From assembly GCA_021604565.1 (NCBI GenBank), contig BQJF01000004.1:40543-104542 (forward strand): a DNA stretch of 64,000 nt. Reading direction: 5' to 3'. Within the stretch, counting starts at the first letter, position 1. Each line of letters begins with the position of its first letter. The notes under the pieces are model-generated. The model made no database searches. It had not been told where the DNA came from and was given only the letters and a program-made list of their open reading frames with translations. Shown in pieces: positions 31,615 through 40,669 of the stretch. This DNA is from Minwuia thermotolerans (GTDB lineage: Bacteria; Pseudomonadota; Alphaproteobacteria; Minwuiales; Minwuiaceae). Position numbers and translations under genes: made by a program.

Positions 31615-32844
31615 TTGGCTCACGCCCATGTGCTGGACGGCATTCGCGTACTCGACTTCACACAGTTCATTGCCGGCCCGGCCTGTACCCGCCTGATGGC
31701 GGAAGTGGGGGCGGACGTTATCAAGCTGGAACATGCCCCGGGCGGCGACCTCTGCCGTGTCCTGCCGGTCATCAAGGACGGCAGGTCCGGCTATTTCGTG
31801 CAGCACAATCAGGGCAAGCGCTCGGTCTGCCTCGACATGCGCACGGCGGAGGGCAAGGCGATCATCCGCGACCTGATCGCCTGGGCCGACGTGGTTGTGG
31901 AGAATTTCTCGCCTGGCGTGATTGACCGGATGGGATTCGGCTGGGCTGACGTTCGCGCCATCAACCCTTCGGCCATCATGTGTTCGATTTCCGCGTTCGG
32001 GCAAAGCGGGCCGCTGCATCAGCTGGTGGGTTTCGACTATATCGCCCAGGCCTATGCCGGGGTGACCTCCATGATCGGGGAACCGGATGGCCCACCCCCT
32101 ATCGTCGGGATGGCGATCGGTGATGTGGGCACGGCGATTACCGCCCTTGCGGCCATCAATGGCGCGCTGTTTCACCGCGAACGGTCACGCGGCGACGGTC
32201 CGGGCAGGGGCCAGCACCTCGATATTTCCCTGCTTGATTTCTATTTCCACTGTCACGAGATCAACGTGGAGGTGCATTCGCTGAGTGGCGGCACCATCGA
32301 ACCGCACCGCACCGGCAGTCATCATGCGATGGTGGCCCCCATCGGTATCTTCCGGGCAAAGACGGGCTATCTGGTCCTGGTGGCGCTGGGGGACCAGTGG
32401 TCGCGGGTCTGCAGGGCCATGGGACGGGAGGACCTGATCAAGGATCCGCGATTCGTCGATGGACCCGCACGGATGACGAATCAGGCCGAACTGATCCAAT
32501 TGATCGAGGGATGGCTGGGCAGCCTGGACTCAGACGAGGCAGGGATCGAGGCACTGCAGGCGGAGAGGGTGCCTTGCGCGCCGGTCCTGAGTGTCGCCGA
32601 CGCCATGCGTCATCCGCATCTGATCGAGCGTGGCACGGTACGCCAGATCGACGACAGGGGCGTCGGGCCGATGGCCATCACCGGCAATCCGCTGCGCTAT
32701 TCCGACTTCCCCGATACCCTTGGCCTGACCGCGCCGTTCCTGGGCGAACACAATGAAGCGGTCCTGGAGGGTGAACTGGGGATGTCAGCGGCAGATGTCG
32801 CGCAGTTGCAGGCCAGCGGCGTGCTGCATGCGGAGCGGCGGTAG
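31615..32844 (+). CDS. family III CoA-transferase (CaiB/BaiF)
   Basis: Transfers CoA between carboxylic acids through a glutamyl/aspartyl-CoA intermediate. 409 residues with the family opening GIRVLDFTQFIAGPACTRLM, then VGADVIKLE, QHNQGKRSVCLDMRTAEGKA and GQHLDISLLDFYFH. I chose a TTG start at 31615 (LAHAHVLDG) because GGGGAGG lies 7 bp before it; an in-frame ATG at 31576 has only a weak site. Substrate is not determined by sequence: relatives act on carnitine, succinate, formate/oxalate or itaconate acyl groups. Confidence 0.83.
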   Translation: MAHAHVLDGIRVLDFTQFIAGPACTRLMAEVGADVIKLEHAPGGDLCRVLPVIKDGRSGYFVQHNQGKRSVCLDMRTAEGKAIIRDLIAWADVVVENFSPGVIDRMGFGWADVRAINPSAIMCSISAFGQSGPLHQLVGFDYIAQAYAGVTSMIGEPDGPPPIVGMAIGDVGTAITALAAINGALFHRERSRGDGPGRGQHLDISLLDFYFHCHEINVEVHSLSGGTIEPHRTGSHHAMVAPIGIFRAKTGYLVLVALGDQWSRVCRAMGREDLIKDPRFVDGPARMTNQAELIQLIEGWLGSLDSDEAGIEALQAERVPCAPVLSVADAMRHPHLIERGTVRQIDDRGVGPMAITGNPLRYSDFPDTLGLTAPFLGEHNEAVLEGELGMSAADVAQLQASGVLHAERR

Positions 32845-32888
32845 CGGGTACGCCTCCCCGACAGGAGGAGAGGCATACCCGCTCCATC

Positions 32889-33869
32889 TCAACGGACGTT
32901 GACGATCACCTTGCCGGTTGCCTTGCGTGCGGCGAGGGCCTTCATCGCGTCGGGGGCCTGTTCCAGCGGGAAGGTCATGGAAACGTGCGGGCGCAGCTTG
33001 CCCTCCGCACACCAGTCCAGCAGCGTCCTGAACTGGCTGCGGCATTCCTCCGGATTCCGCTCCGTCCAGGCGCCCCAGAAGACGCCGACAATCTGGCACT
33101 GCTTCAGCAGCACCAGGTTGGCCTTCGCCTCCGGAATGCGCCCGGATGCGAACCCGACGACCAGCAGGCGTCCACCCCAGTTGATGCAGCGCAGTGATTC
33201 ATCGAAGGCGTCACCGCCGACCGGATCATAGATCACGTCGGCACCCTGGCCGCCGGTCAGTTCCTTGACCTTGTCGCGGATCGAATGGTCGGAATAGTTG
33301 AAGACGTGATCGGCGCCATACTCCTTCACGATGTCCATCTTGGCGTCCGAACCGACGGTGCCGATCACCGTCGCGCCCATGCGCTTGCCCAGTTCCACGG
33401 CGTTCAGACCGACGCCGCCGGAGGCACCGTGCACCAGCAGCACCTCGCCGGGTTTCAGTTCACCCCGGTCCTTCAGCGCGTGATAGGTCGTGCCATAGGT
33501 GACCGGGAAACCGGCTGCCTGTTCGAAGGTCACGGCATCGGGCAGCAGGAACGTCTTGGCTGCCTTTGCGACTGCCTGCTCGGCATAGCCGCCGCCCATG
33601 CTGGTCATCGCCATCACCCGGTCGCCGGGCTTGAAACCCGTCACACCCTCACCCACAGCGGAGATGACGCCACCGACTTCCATGCCGGGGGAGAAGGGGA
33701 AAGGCGGCTTGAACTGGTACTTGCCCGCGATCATCAGCAGGTCGGGGAAGTTCACCCCGGCACAATGCACATCGATACGCACCTCGCCCGCGCCCGGCTC
33801 CGGAGAGGCCACTTCCTCCAGCTTCAGATCATCCGGCCCGCACCATTCGTGACACAGCATCGCTTTCAT
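32889..33869 (-). CDS. NADPH:quinone oxidoreductase-like MDR-family protein
   Basis: A 326-residue medium-chain reductase. The catalytic domain has AGVNFPDLLMIAGKYQFKPP and FSPGMEVGGVISAVGEGV. The NADPH Rossmann fold has LLVHGASGGVGLNAVELGKR near residue 143 and YDPVGGDAFDESLRCINWGG. It lacks the zinc-ligand cysteines of alcohol dehydrogenases. A paralogue with the same architecture lies at 38852-39832. Substrate may be a quinone or an alpha,beta-unsaturated carbonyl. It is divergent from the ABC binding-protein gene. Confidence 0.86.
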   Translation of the reverse strand: MKAMLCHEWCGPDDLKLEEVASPEPGAGEVRIDVHCAGVNFPDLLMIAGKYQFKPPFPFSPGMEVGGVISAVGEGVTGFKPGDRVMAMTSMGGGYAEQAVAKAAKTFLLPDAVTFEQAAGFPVTYGTTYHALKDRGELKPGEVLLVHGASGGVGLNAVELGKRMGATVIGTVGSDAKMDIVKEYGADHVFNYSDHSIRDKVKELTGGQGADVIYDPVGGDAFDESLRCINWGGRLLVVGFASGRIPEAKANLVLLKQCQIVGVFWGAWTERNPEECRSQFRTLLDWCAEGKLRPHVSMTFPLEQAPDAMKALAARKATGKVIVNVR

Positions 33870-34078
33870 CGGTTCTTCTCCCCTCGCGTTTGCAATCCGT
33901 GCCCGATGACGTAGCCCGCACGTCCGGTCACGACAAGGTCGCGAGCAGGTTCCCCGGCGTAAATTCCCGATGTTTCATGGAATCTGCGCTGAATCGGGCG
34001 ATTCCGGTTGAACACCCGGTCAATTCGCTTTGGGATGCAATGCGAAGCAGAACCCGAGATAACAGGGAGATCCCGAGA

Positions 34079-34861
34079 ATGCGGTTCCTGAAACAACTGA
34101 CCCTCACCGCTGCGGCACTGGCCACGGCTGCGGCACTTTCCTCCGCCCAGGCCGACGGCATGAAGCTGAAGATCGGGACGGAGGGCGCGTATCCTCCGTT
34201 CAACAACCTGACCGCGGACGGGAAGCTGGAGGGCTTTGACATCGACATCGCCAAGGCGCTCTGTGCCGAGATGAAGGCGGAGTGCACCTTCGTCACCCAG
34301 GACTGGGACGGCATCATTCCGGCACTTCAGGCCGGCAAGTACGATGCGATCATCGCCTCCATGTCGATCACGGACGAGCGCAAGAAGAAGGTGGATTTCA
34401 CCGAGAAGTACTACAACACTCCCCCGGCAATTGCCGTGCCGAAGGATTCGGCGCTGAAGGGCACCAGCCCGGCGGACCTGGCGGATGCCGCCATCGGTGT
34501 GCAGGGATCGACCACCCATTCCAACTATACCGAGGCGACCTATACCGACAGCACCGTGCGCGGCTACCCGACCGCGGACGAGTACAAGCTGGACATTGCC
34601 AGCGGTCGTCTGGATGCGGTGGTTGACGATGTGACAGTGCTGCAGGAATGGCTGGAGAGCGAGGATGGTGACTGCTGCAAGCTGCTGGGCACCATCGTGC
34701 CGGACCCGGCCATTCATGGTGAGGGTGCCGGTATCGCCATCCGCAAGGGCGAGACCGAACTGGCGCAGAAGTTCAATGCCGCGATCGAGGCGATCCGCGC
34801 CAACGGTGTCTACAAGTCGATCAACGACAAGTACTTCACGTTCGACGCCTACGGCGGCTGA
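34079..34861 (+). CDS. periplasmic amino-acid-binding protein of an ABC importer (HisJ type)
   Basis: 260 residues with a Sec signal peptide (MRFLKQLTLTAAALATAAAL, cleavage after about AQA). The SBP_bac_3 fold shows KIGTEGAYPPFNNLTADGKL, EGFDIDIAKALC and DGIIPALQAGKYDAIIASMS, typical of lysine/arginine/ornithine/histidine binders. Start at 34079 with AGGGAG upstream. Two permease genes follow, but no ATP-binding subunit. A stem-loop after the gene may keep its mRNA more abundant than that of the permeases. Confidence 0.9.
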   Translation: MRFLKQLTLTAAALATAAALSSAQADGMKLKIGTEGAYPPFNNLTADGKLEGFDIDIAKALCAEMKAECTFVTQDWDGIIPALQAGKYDAIIASMSITDERKKKVDFTEKYYNTPPAIAVPKDSALKGTSPADLADAAIGVQGSTTHSNYTEATYTDSTVRGYPTADEYKLDIASGRLDAVVDDVTVLQEWLESEDGDCCKLLGTIVPDPAIHGEGAGIAIRKGETELAQKFNAAIEAIRANGVYKSINDKYFTFDAYGG

Positions 34862-34918
34862 CCGGACCGGACGTGCCTGATGCTGGGCACAGACTGATGC
34901 AGGCATCGCCTGCGACCA

Positions 34919-34954
34919 GCCTCACCCCGCGCCTGACCGGGCGTAGGGTGAGGC
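34919..34954 (+). repeat. stem-loop between binding-protein and permease genes
   Basis: Perfect 9-bp arms GCCTCACCC (34919-34927) and GGGTGAGGC (34946-34954), with a second smaller dyad TGCCTG/CAGGCA at 34874-34905. The segment GTAGGGTGAGG recurs near 39950 in another intergenic gap, so it may be a dispersed repeat. In ABC operons such structures often stabilise the binding-protein mRNA. Confidence 0.5.
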
Positions 34955-34984
34955 CAGGTCCGTCTGCCGTGCGGCGGTGCCCGC

Positions 34985-35698
34985 ATGGATGAGATGCTCG
35001 CCCTGCTGAGCCTTGGCGACACCGGCTGGGGCGACGAGATCGCTTCCGGGGTCGGCGTCACCATCTCGCTGGCGCTGGCCACCCTGCCGCTGGGCCTGCT
35101 GATCGGTTTCTTCGTGGCGCTGGCAAAACAGTCGGAAGAGCAGACGCTGCGGCTGGCGGGCAATATCTACACGACCGTCTTTCGCGGCCTGCCTGAACTG
35201 CTGACCCTGTTCCTGGTCTATTTCGGTGCCCAGATCGGCATCCGGCAACTGCTGCTGGCAATGGGCAGCGAGACGACGATAGAGATCAACAGCTTCCTCG
35301 CCGGCATGGTGGCGCTGGGGCTGGTCTTTTCCTCCTTCTCCAGCGAGGTCTTCCTCTCCGCCTTCCGCGCCATCCCGCGCGGACAGTACGAGGGCGGCTA
35401 TGCCATCGGCCTGTCGCGGTTCCAGACCATGCGCCTGATCATCCTGCCGCAACTGATCCGCATCGCGCTGCCGGGGCTGAGCAACCTCTGGATGATCCTT
35501 CTGAAGGATACCGCGCTGGTCAGCGTCATCGGCCTGTCCGACATCATCCGCCAGACCGGCATCGCCGCGCGGGTGACCAAGGAGGCCTTCCTGTTCTTCG
35601 GCGTCGCCTGCCTGCTCTATCTGGCACTGGCGATCCTGTCGTCCATTGCCATCGGTGCGATCAATCACTGGGCGGCGAAGGGGGACGCACCCCGATGA
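34985..35698 (+). CDS. amino-acid ABC transporter permease (HisQ/ArtQ type)
   Basis: A 237-residue inner-membrane permease with about five hydrophobic segments. The EAA loop that contacts the ATPase is visible as GYAIGLSRFQTMRLIILPQL near residue 138. The N-terminal part VGVTISLALATLPLGLLIGF is typical of the His/Glu/Gln/Arg family. The stop overlaps the start of the second permease (ATGA). With the binding protein and the second permease it forms an import system for a probably cationic amino acid. Confidence 0.88.
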   Translation: MDEMLALLSLGDTGWGDEIASGVGVTISLALATLPLGLLIGFFVALAKQSEEQTLRLAGNIYTTVFRGLPELLTLFLVYFGAQIGIRQLLLAMGSETTIEINSFLAGMVALGLVFSSFSSEVFLSAFRAIPRGQYEGGYAIGLSRFQTMRLIILPQLIRIALPGLSNLWMILLKDTALVSVIGLSDIIRQTGIAARVTKEAFLFFGVACLLYLALAILSSIAIGAINHWAAKGDAPR

Positions 35699-36534
35699 CG
35701 GCCATCGTCAACGAACACATCCAGCCGGCCCTGCCGCCGCCGCCCGTGCGACGGCGGTGGAATGGCACCCGGACCACCGGCTGGATCGCGCTGGCAGTGA
35801 TGATCGGCCTGCTGGGGGGACTGAGCCTCTACCTGATTCTGGCCTGGGACAGTGAACTCGTCGCGAAATATGCACCGAAGTACTGGAAGGGCCTGCAGAT
35901 CACGCTGGGGCTGGTGGCGACGTCACTGGTCTTCGGCGCGGCCATGTCGCTGCCCGTTGCCATGGCGCGCCTTTCGCCCAGCAGGACCGTCGGCGCGCTG
36001 GCCTATGCCTATGTCTACCTGTTCCGCGGCACGCCGCTGCTGGCGCAGGTGTTTCTGGTCTATTACGGCGCAGGCGAGTTCCGGCCCGAACTGCAGTCGG
36101 TGGGACTGTGGGCATTCTTCCGTGATCCCTGGAACTGCGCGGTCTTCGCCTTCGCCCTGAACACGGCAGCCTATCAGGCGGAGATCCTGCGCGGCGCGAT
36201 CCAGTCGGTGGCAAAGGGGCAATGGGAGGCGGCGGAGGCGCTGGGCCTCACCCGCCTGCAGGCGTTCCGCAAGATCATCCTGCCGCAGGCCCTGATCGTG
36301 GCGCTCCGTCCCTATGGCAACGAGATCATCCTGATGCTGAAGGGATCGGCCATCGTCGCCATCATCACCGTGCTGGACCTGATGGGGGAGACGCGACGCG
36401 CGTACTCCCGCAGCTTTGACTTCCAGACCTATCTCTGGGCGGCCGTGGTCTACCTGCTGATGGTGGAGACCATCCGCAACATCTGGGAACGGCTGGAAAA
36501 ACGCCTCACCCGCCACCTGCGGCGCGACGGGTAG
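35695..36534 (+). CDS. amino-acid ABC transporter permease (HisM/ArtM type)
   Basis: A 279-residue membrane protein with an N-terminal cytoplasmic extension before the first helix (GWIALAVMIGLLGGLSLYLI). The EAA motif EAAEALGLTRLQAFRKIILP is near residue 180. PLLAQVFLVYYGAGEFRP follows the third helix. It is translationally coupled to the first permease. The next gene on this strand is not an ATPase, so the energising HisP-like subunit must be encoded elsewhere or shared with another importer. Confidence 0.88.
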   Translation: MTAIVNEHIQPALPPPPVRRRWNGTRTTGWIALAVMIGLLGGLSLYLILAWDSELVAKYAPKYWKGLQITLGLVATSLVFGAAMSLPVAMARLSPSRTVGALAYAYVYLFRGTPLLAQVFLVYYGAGEFRPELQSVGLWAFFRDPWNCAVFAFALNTAAYQAEILRGAIQSVAKGQWEAAEALGLTRLQAFRKIILPQALIVALRPYGNEIILMLKGSAIVAIITVLDLMGETRRAYSRSFDFQTYLWAAVVYLLMVETIRNIWERLEKRLTRHLRRDG

Positions 36535-36556
36535 ACCGGTTCACAGCTTGATGGGG

Positions 36557-37039
36557 TCAGTCGAACAGACGAGTGTCCCACCAGATGCGTCGTTCCAGTC
36601 CACAGGTAATGTCGCGGAAATCGTCGTGTGCGGCATTGATGACGATGTTCTGCTCCATGCGGGCAACCACTGATGGTACCAGCAGCACCGCGCTGCGACG
36701 TTCGGCGTACCATGTGCGTCCGAACCGGCGGGCGGATTCCCCGGATGCCTGATGCCAGTCGGGGTGATGCTCGGTCGAAAAGACCTCGTAACAGGTACCC
36801 GCCGGGATCGTGATCTCGATGAAATGCTGGTCGGGCGGCATGATGCCGGTCCAATGGACCAGCTTCTCCAGCATCGCTGTCGAATAGTGGACCGAGGCGT
36901 AGATGACCTCCGCACCTGCCTCGTTCCACCGACCGGGGAAACGGCGGGCGCCCTCGGCACTGAACACAGGATAGGACCCGTTCGGATCGCCAATGCGGAA
37001 CGCGGTGATCGGATTGCCGAGACGCCTTGGCGTCGTCAC
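36557..37039 (-). CDS. RES-domain toxin
   Basis: A 160-residue toxin of the RES family, which degrades NAD+ (MbcT/Res-type). Conserved residues in order: Arg in ITAFRIGD, Gly-Arg-Trp in FPGRWNEAG, Tyr-Ala-Ser in VIYASVHYS, Glu in AMLEKLVHW, and Ser in LLVPSVVAR, with an N-terminal fold resembling ADP-ribosyltransferases. Its ATG overlaps the stop of the antitoxin gene upstream, the classic coupled order antitoxin-toxin. Confidence 0.9.
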   Translation of the reverse strand: MTTPRRLGNPITAFRIGDPNGSYPVFSAEGARRFPGRWNEAGAEVIYASVHYSTAMLEKLVHWTGIMPPDQHFIEITIPAGTCYEVFSTEHHPDWHQASGESARRFGRTWYAERRSAVLLVPSVVARMEQNIVINAAHDDFRDITCGLERRIWWDTRLFD

Positions 37040-37503
37040 AAGGCCACCCCGGCCTCCGCACGGTGCAACAGATTCAGTACCGCATCTGCCCCGGCAGAAC
37101 TTGACCGCGCCATATCCAGCGGCGTTTCCCCATCCAGCAGAGGATGGGGCCGACCCAGAAAGGCCGCGATTCGCTGCTGGTCGCCGCGATAGACCGTACT
37201 GACAGCATCAATAACCCGACCCACCTGGTAGATGCTCTCGCTGTGTTCCCGCGAAAGGGGTTTTCCGGCCTTCGCGGTTCTGCGCAGCGTTGCCTCCGGT
37301 ACAACGTCGATCTGCGCATTCAGAAGAGTGCGCAGCAGTCCTTTCAGTGCCTTGCCTGACCGTATTGGCAGCCCGTGCACCACCAGGCGGGCAAGATCGA
37401 CTTCGCTGAAGCCTGCCGATACCCGAAGATCCAGCAAGTTTGCCACCCGCAACGATTCGCTCGCCGGGACCCTGGCCAGATCGGTATAGGTAGACAGGTT
37501 CAT
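37036..37503 (-). CDS. Xre/MbcA/ParS-type antitoxin (DUF2384)
   Basis: 155 residues. The N-terminal helical DNA-binding part (FSEVDLARLVVHGLPIR) is followed by the C-terminal MbcA/ParS toxin-binding domain: FLGRPHPLLDGETPLDMARS near residue 115 and the C-terminal AVLNLLHRAEAG helix that neutralises the RES active site. GGAGGT lies 8 bp before the ATG. A 36-bp palindrome over its promoter suggests autoregulation together with the toxin. Confidence 0.9.
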   Translation of the reverse strand: MNLSTYTDLARVPASESLRVANLLDLRVSAGFSEVDLARLVVHGLPIRSGKALKGLLRTLLNAQIDVVPEATLRRTAKAGKPLSREHSESIYQVGRVIDAVSTVYRGDQQRIAAFLGRPHPLLDGETPLDMARSSSAGADAVLNLLHRAEAGVAL

Positions 37504-37515
37504 TGTCAGCCACCT

Positions 37516-37559
37516 CCGTCACATGACGATAACATAATCGCCATGTGACGGAATACCAA
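37516..37559 (-). promoter_or_regulatory. promoter and palindromic operator of the RES/Xre toxin-antitoxin operon
   Basis: Arms CCGTCACATG (37516-37525) and CATGTGACGG (37542-37551) are perfectly complementary, and CGAT/ATCG at 37527-37540 shares the same centre. On the minus strand TTGGTA (37554-37559), 17 bp, TATGTT (37531-37536) reads as a promoter. The palindrome covers the spacer and -10, as expected for autorepression. Confidence 0.65.
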
Positions 37560-37562
37560 ATC

Positions 37563-38801
37563 TCAGTCCCGGAACTTCTTGAACAGGTCGTGGGCGACCT
37601 TGCGGATCTGGATCTCTTCCGTGCCTTCGGTGATGCGATAGCGCCGGTGGTGGCGGTAGATGTGCTCGAAGGGCTTGTAGCGGGTATAGCCCATGCCGCC
37701 GTGCACCTGCATCGCCCGGTCCGCCGCCTCGCAGACGAAGCGGTTGGCGCGGTAGTTGGCCATGGCGACCCAGTGCGTCACCTCCATGTGGTGCGCCTGA
37801 TCCAGGTGCCAGGCACTCTTGTAGACCAGATTGCGCAGCATCTCCGCCTCGGTATTCAGTTCGGCCAGCGGCCACTGGATGGCCTGGTTGGTGCTGAGTG
37901 GCTTGCCCCAGGTGACACGCTTGTTGGCCCATTGCACCGCCTCGTCGACGCAATACTGCCCGGCGCCGAGACTGGATGCCGCCTGCCGGATGCGGTTCTC
38001 GTGGAAGAATGCCTGTGCGCATTCCAGGCCCCGGCCTTCCTCGTGCAGGATGGCGCTGTCCGGCACCCAGACATCGCGGAAATGCACCTCCGCATGGTCG
38101 GACGGCATGTTGAAGGTCCAGTGCATGTAGGCAATGTCGACCCCCGGCGTCTCCACCGGCACGATGAAGGCGGTGATGCCGCTGGGGCGGCCGACATCGC
38201 CAGAGGTGCGGGCAAAGACCACATCATGGGACGCGTTCGACATGCCGGAGTTCCAGCGCTTGGTGCCATTGATCAGCCAGCCGCCGTCCTTCTGCACCGC
38301 CGTGGTTTCCATGTAGGTGGCGTCGGAGCCGTGATTGGGTTCGGTCACGCCGAAGGCCACGCGCTTCCGGCCCGTGATCATGTCCTCGATGAATTCTTCC
38401 TTCTGGGCCGCGTTTGCGACCGCATGGAAGATCATGACGACCGGGAAGTTGCCGACGATGGAACTCTCGTTCTGCAGGTCGTTGTGCAGCCCCAGGCCCC
38501 GATGGGCCAGATGTTCGCGGATGATCGCCATGCCGAGGTTCGACCCGGCGGAGCCGCCGATGTCGGTGGGCAGCGCCCAGCGCAGATGACCGGCCTTGTC
38601 GGCACGACGCTTCATCTCCGCCAGCAGCTCCTCCCACTCCTCCTTCGGGCGGCCGCCGTTCTCCCAGTCGGTGCGTTCATATTCGCGCCGATGGTCGAAG
38701 AAGCGGATGTTCTCCTCCTCCAGCGGCTTGATCTCCTTCTCGATAAAGGCATCGAGCACGCCGATGTAGTCGCTGATCTCGCGCGGGATCGTGAAGTCCA
38801 T
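37563..38801 (-). CDS. acyl-CoA dehydrogenase
   Basis: An FAD-dependent enzyme introducing a trans-2 double bond into acyl-CoA. 412 residues with FGVTEPNHGSDATYMETTAV (FAD/substrate loop) near residue 150, HGGMGYTRYKPFEHIYRHHR near 360, and ITEGTEEIQIRKVA carrying the catalytic Glu in the YEGT-like position. Start ATG at 38801 is set by GGGGAGG with 6-bp spacing; a GTG two codons upstream is the alternative. It is followed closely by the toxin-antitoxin promoter, and a quinone-oxidoreductase-like gene lies upstream on the same strand. Confidence 0.88.
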   Translation of the reverse strand: MDFTIPREISDYIGVLDAFIEKEIKPLEEENIRFFDHRREYERTDWENGGRPKEEWEELLAEMKRRADKAGHLRWALPTDIGGSAGSNLGMAIIREHLAHRGLGLHNDLQNESSIVGNFPVVMIFHAVANAAQKEEFIEDMITGRKRVAFGVTEPNHGSDATYMETTAVQKDGGWLINGTKRWNSGMSNASHDVVFARTSGDVGRPSGITAFIVPVETPGVDIAYMHWTFNMPSDHAEVHFRDVWVPDSAILHEEGRGLECAQAFFHENRIRQAASSLGAGQYCVDEAVQWANKRVTWGKPLSTNQAIQWPLAELNTEAEMLRNLVYKSAWHLDQAHHMEVTHWVAMANYRANRFVCEAADRAMQVHGGMGYTRYKPFEHIYRHHRRYRITEGTEEIQIRKVAHDLFKKFRD

Positions 38802-38851
38802 GATCACCCTCCCCAGGGTTCTGTTTCGGTCTGTGGCCTGGAGCAGGCCGT

Positions 38852-39832
38852 CTAGTTGAGTCTCACCACCAGCTTGCCGACCGCCTTCCGGTCACGCATG
38901 GCACGGAAGGCGTCGATGCCTTCGTCCAGGCTGTAGGTGCCACCGATGTGCGGGCGCAGCTTGCCATCTGACCAGAGTTCCATCATCGCGGCGATGTTTG
39001 CCCGGCAGCGATCCGGGAAGCGGCGGGAGAAGCCCTGGTAGGCAACACCTATCAGTTCGATCTGCTTGATCAGGATGTGATTGGCGGGCAGTTGCGCGAT
39101 GTCCCCGGCGGCGAAGCCGATGACCAGCATCCGACCGCCCCAGTTGATCGAGCGGATCGCCTGATGGCTGTAGGCCCCGCCGACGGAATCGAAGATCACG
39201 TCCGCGCCGCGGCCATCGGTCAGCGCCTTGATCTGGTGGCGCAGCTCGTCGCCCTCCGCATAGTTCACCAGATCATCGGCGCCGCGGGCCTGGCAGGCGG
39301 CCAGCTTCTCGTCCGAGCTGGCGGCGGCAATGACCCGCGCGCCCCAGGCCTTGCCTGCCTCGACAGCCGCCAGACCGGTGCCGCCAGATGCGCCCAGCAC
39401 CAGCAGGGTTTCACCTGCCTGCAGGCGACCACGATCCTTCAGCGCATGATGAATGGTGCCATAGGTCAGGCAGAAGGCTGCGGCGGTGTCGTAGTCCATG
39501 GCGTCGGGCAGGGGAAAGACCCAGTCGGTCGGGCAGACAACGAACTCGGCCAGGCACCCGATCCAGGGATGCACGGCAACCCGCTGACCAACCTCCAGCC
39601 CCGTGACCCCTGCACCAAGCGCGTCAATGGTGCCTGCGGCTTCCATCCCCGGCGCGAACGGCGGTTCACCGCTGTACTGGTACTTGCCCTGCGGCATCAG
39701 CAGGTCGGGAAAGTTGAGGGACACGGCATGCACCCGCACACGGATCTCCCCTGCGCCCGGCTCCGGCTTCGGCAATTCGCCGACCTTCAGATCCTCGATG
39801 GACCCGATCTTCTCGCAGATGATCGCCCGCAC
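38852..39832 (-). CDS. NADPH:quinone oxidoreductase-like MDR-family protein, second copy
   Basis: 326 residues, paralogous to 32889-33869: VSLNFPDLLMPQGKYQYSGE, LLVLGASGGTGLAAVEAGKA, FDSVGGAYSHQAIRSINWGG. A GTG start at 39832 (VRAIICEKIG) is preferred since GGGGAGG lies 6 bp upstream; the in-frame ATG at 39871 has no site. It lies 50 bp upstream of the acyl-CoA dehydrogenase gene and is probably co-transcribed with it. Enoyl-CoA or quinone reduction are both possible. Confidence 0.85.
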   Translation of the reverse strand: MRAIICEKIGSIEDLKVGELPKPEPGAGEIRVRVHAVSLNFPDLLMPQGKYQYSGEPPFAPGMEAAGTIDALGAGVTGLEVGQRVAVHPWIGCLAEFVVCPTDWVFPLPDAMDYDTAAAFCLTYGTIHHALKDRGRLQAGETLLVLGASGGTGLAAVEAGKAWGARVIAAASSDEKLAACQARGADDLVNYAEGDELRHQIKALTDGRGADVIFDSVGGAYSHQAIRSINWGGRMLVIGFAAGDIAQLPANHILIKQIELIGVAYQGFSRRFPDRCRANIAAMMELWSDGKLRPHIGGTYSLDEGIDAFRAMRDRKAVGKLVVRLN

Positions 39833-40016
39833 CCTGTCCTCCCCTGAACCCCGTGCTGTCGCTTTCGGCAACTATAGGAGCTTCCCGATGGAAACGCAGC
39901 GTTTCCCTTGCCCGACCTTGCGGCAGGGCAGGAATGCGCTCATCTCGGGTGTAGGGTGAGGTGCAGCCAGCAAGGCACCAGACACTGAACGAAATGACAC
40001 GCCGGGAGAAACGATC

Positions 40017-40652
40017 ATGGCACTCGACCGCATTGACCATCTGGCCTTCATCACGCCGGACCTGACCGGTACCATCCGCTTCTACCGCGACCTGCTGGGC
40101 ATGGACCTGTCGCTGGGTATCGGTCACGACGGCTTCCGGCATTACTTCTTCACCGCGGGCGACAACTACATCGCCTTCTTCGCCTATGACGGTGCGTCGG
40201 CCATGACGAAGAAGTTCCACGGCAACCGCACCTCCGACCCCATCGGTTTCGACCATGTGGCCTTCACCGTGGAAACGCGGGAGGAATTCTTCGAATGGAA
40301 GGACCGGCTGCAGGCGGCGGGGATCGAGGTCACCGGACCCATCGACCATGGTGTATTCTGGTCGCTGTACTTCTTCGACAACAACAACATTCCACTTGAG
40401 ATCGCGTGGAACCTGATGGAAGTGGCCGAAGCCCCTGCCGTGGTCGACGACGACATTCCGTCCATCGTCCATGAAGGTTCTGGCCCGCAACCCGGTCACT
40501 GGCCGGAAATCACGCAGCGGACCGCGCCGGAGGACATGAAGCCCGCGAAGGCGGGCAATGCCTATGCCCTGCGCAAGGAACTGCTGGCCAGCGGACGTGG
40601 CAGGCTCACGGCGGCGGGCCGGGTTGCCCTCGAACAGGTCGGCGAGGACTGA
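40017..40652 (+). CDS. VOC-superfamily (glyoxalase/dioxygenase-like) protein
   Basis: 211 residues with two beta-alpha-beta-beta-beta units. Likely metal ligands are H8 (RIDHLAFITPDL), His in GFDHVAFTVE, and Glu in NNNIPLEIAWN. The segment GTIRFYRDLLGMDLSLG is typical of the VOC fold. A C-terminal extension of about 70 residues after the fold is unusual. GGGAGAAAC precedes the ATG. It converges on the TIGR02302 gene; the reaction cannot be assigned. Confidence 0.83.
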   Translation: MALDRIDHLAFITPDLTGTIRFYRDLLGMDLSLGIGHDGFRHYFFTAGDNYIAFFAYDGASAMTKKFHGNRTSDPIGFDHVAFTVETREEFFEWKDRLQAAGIEVTGPIDHGVFWSLYFFDNNNIPLEIAWNLMEVAEAPAVVDDDIPSIVHEGSGPQPGHWPEITQRTAPEDMKPAKAGNAYALRKELLASGRGRLTAAGRVALEQVGED

Positions 40653-40669
40653 AAGCGCCCGCTTCTGGC

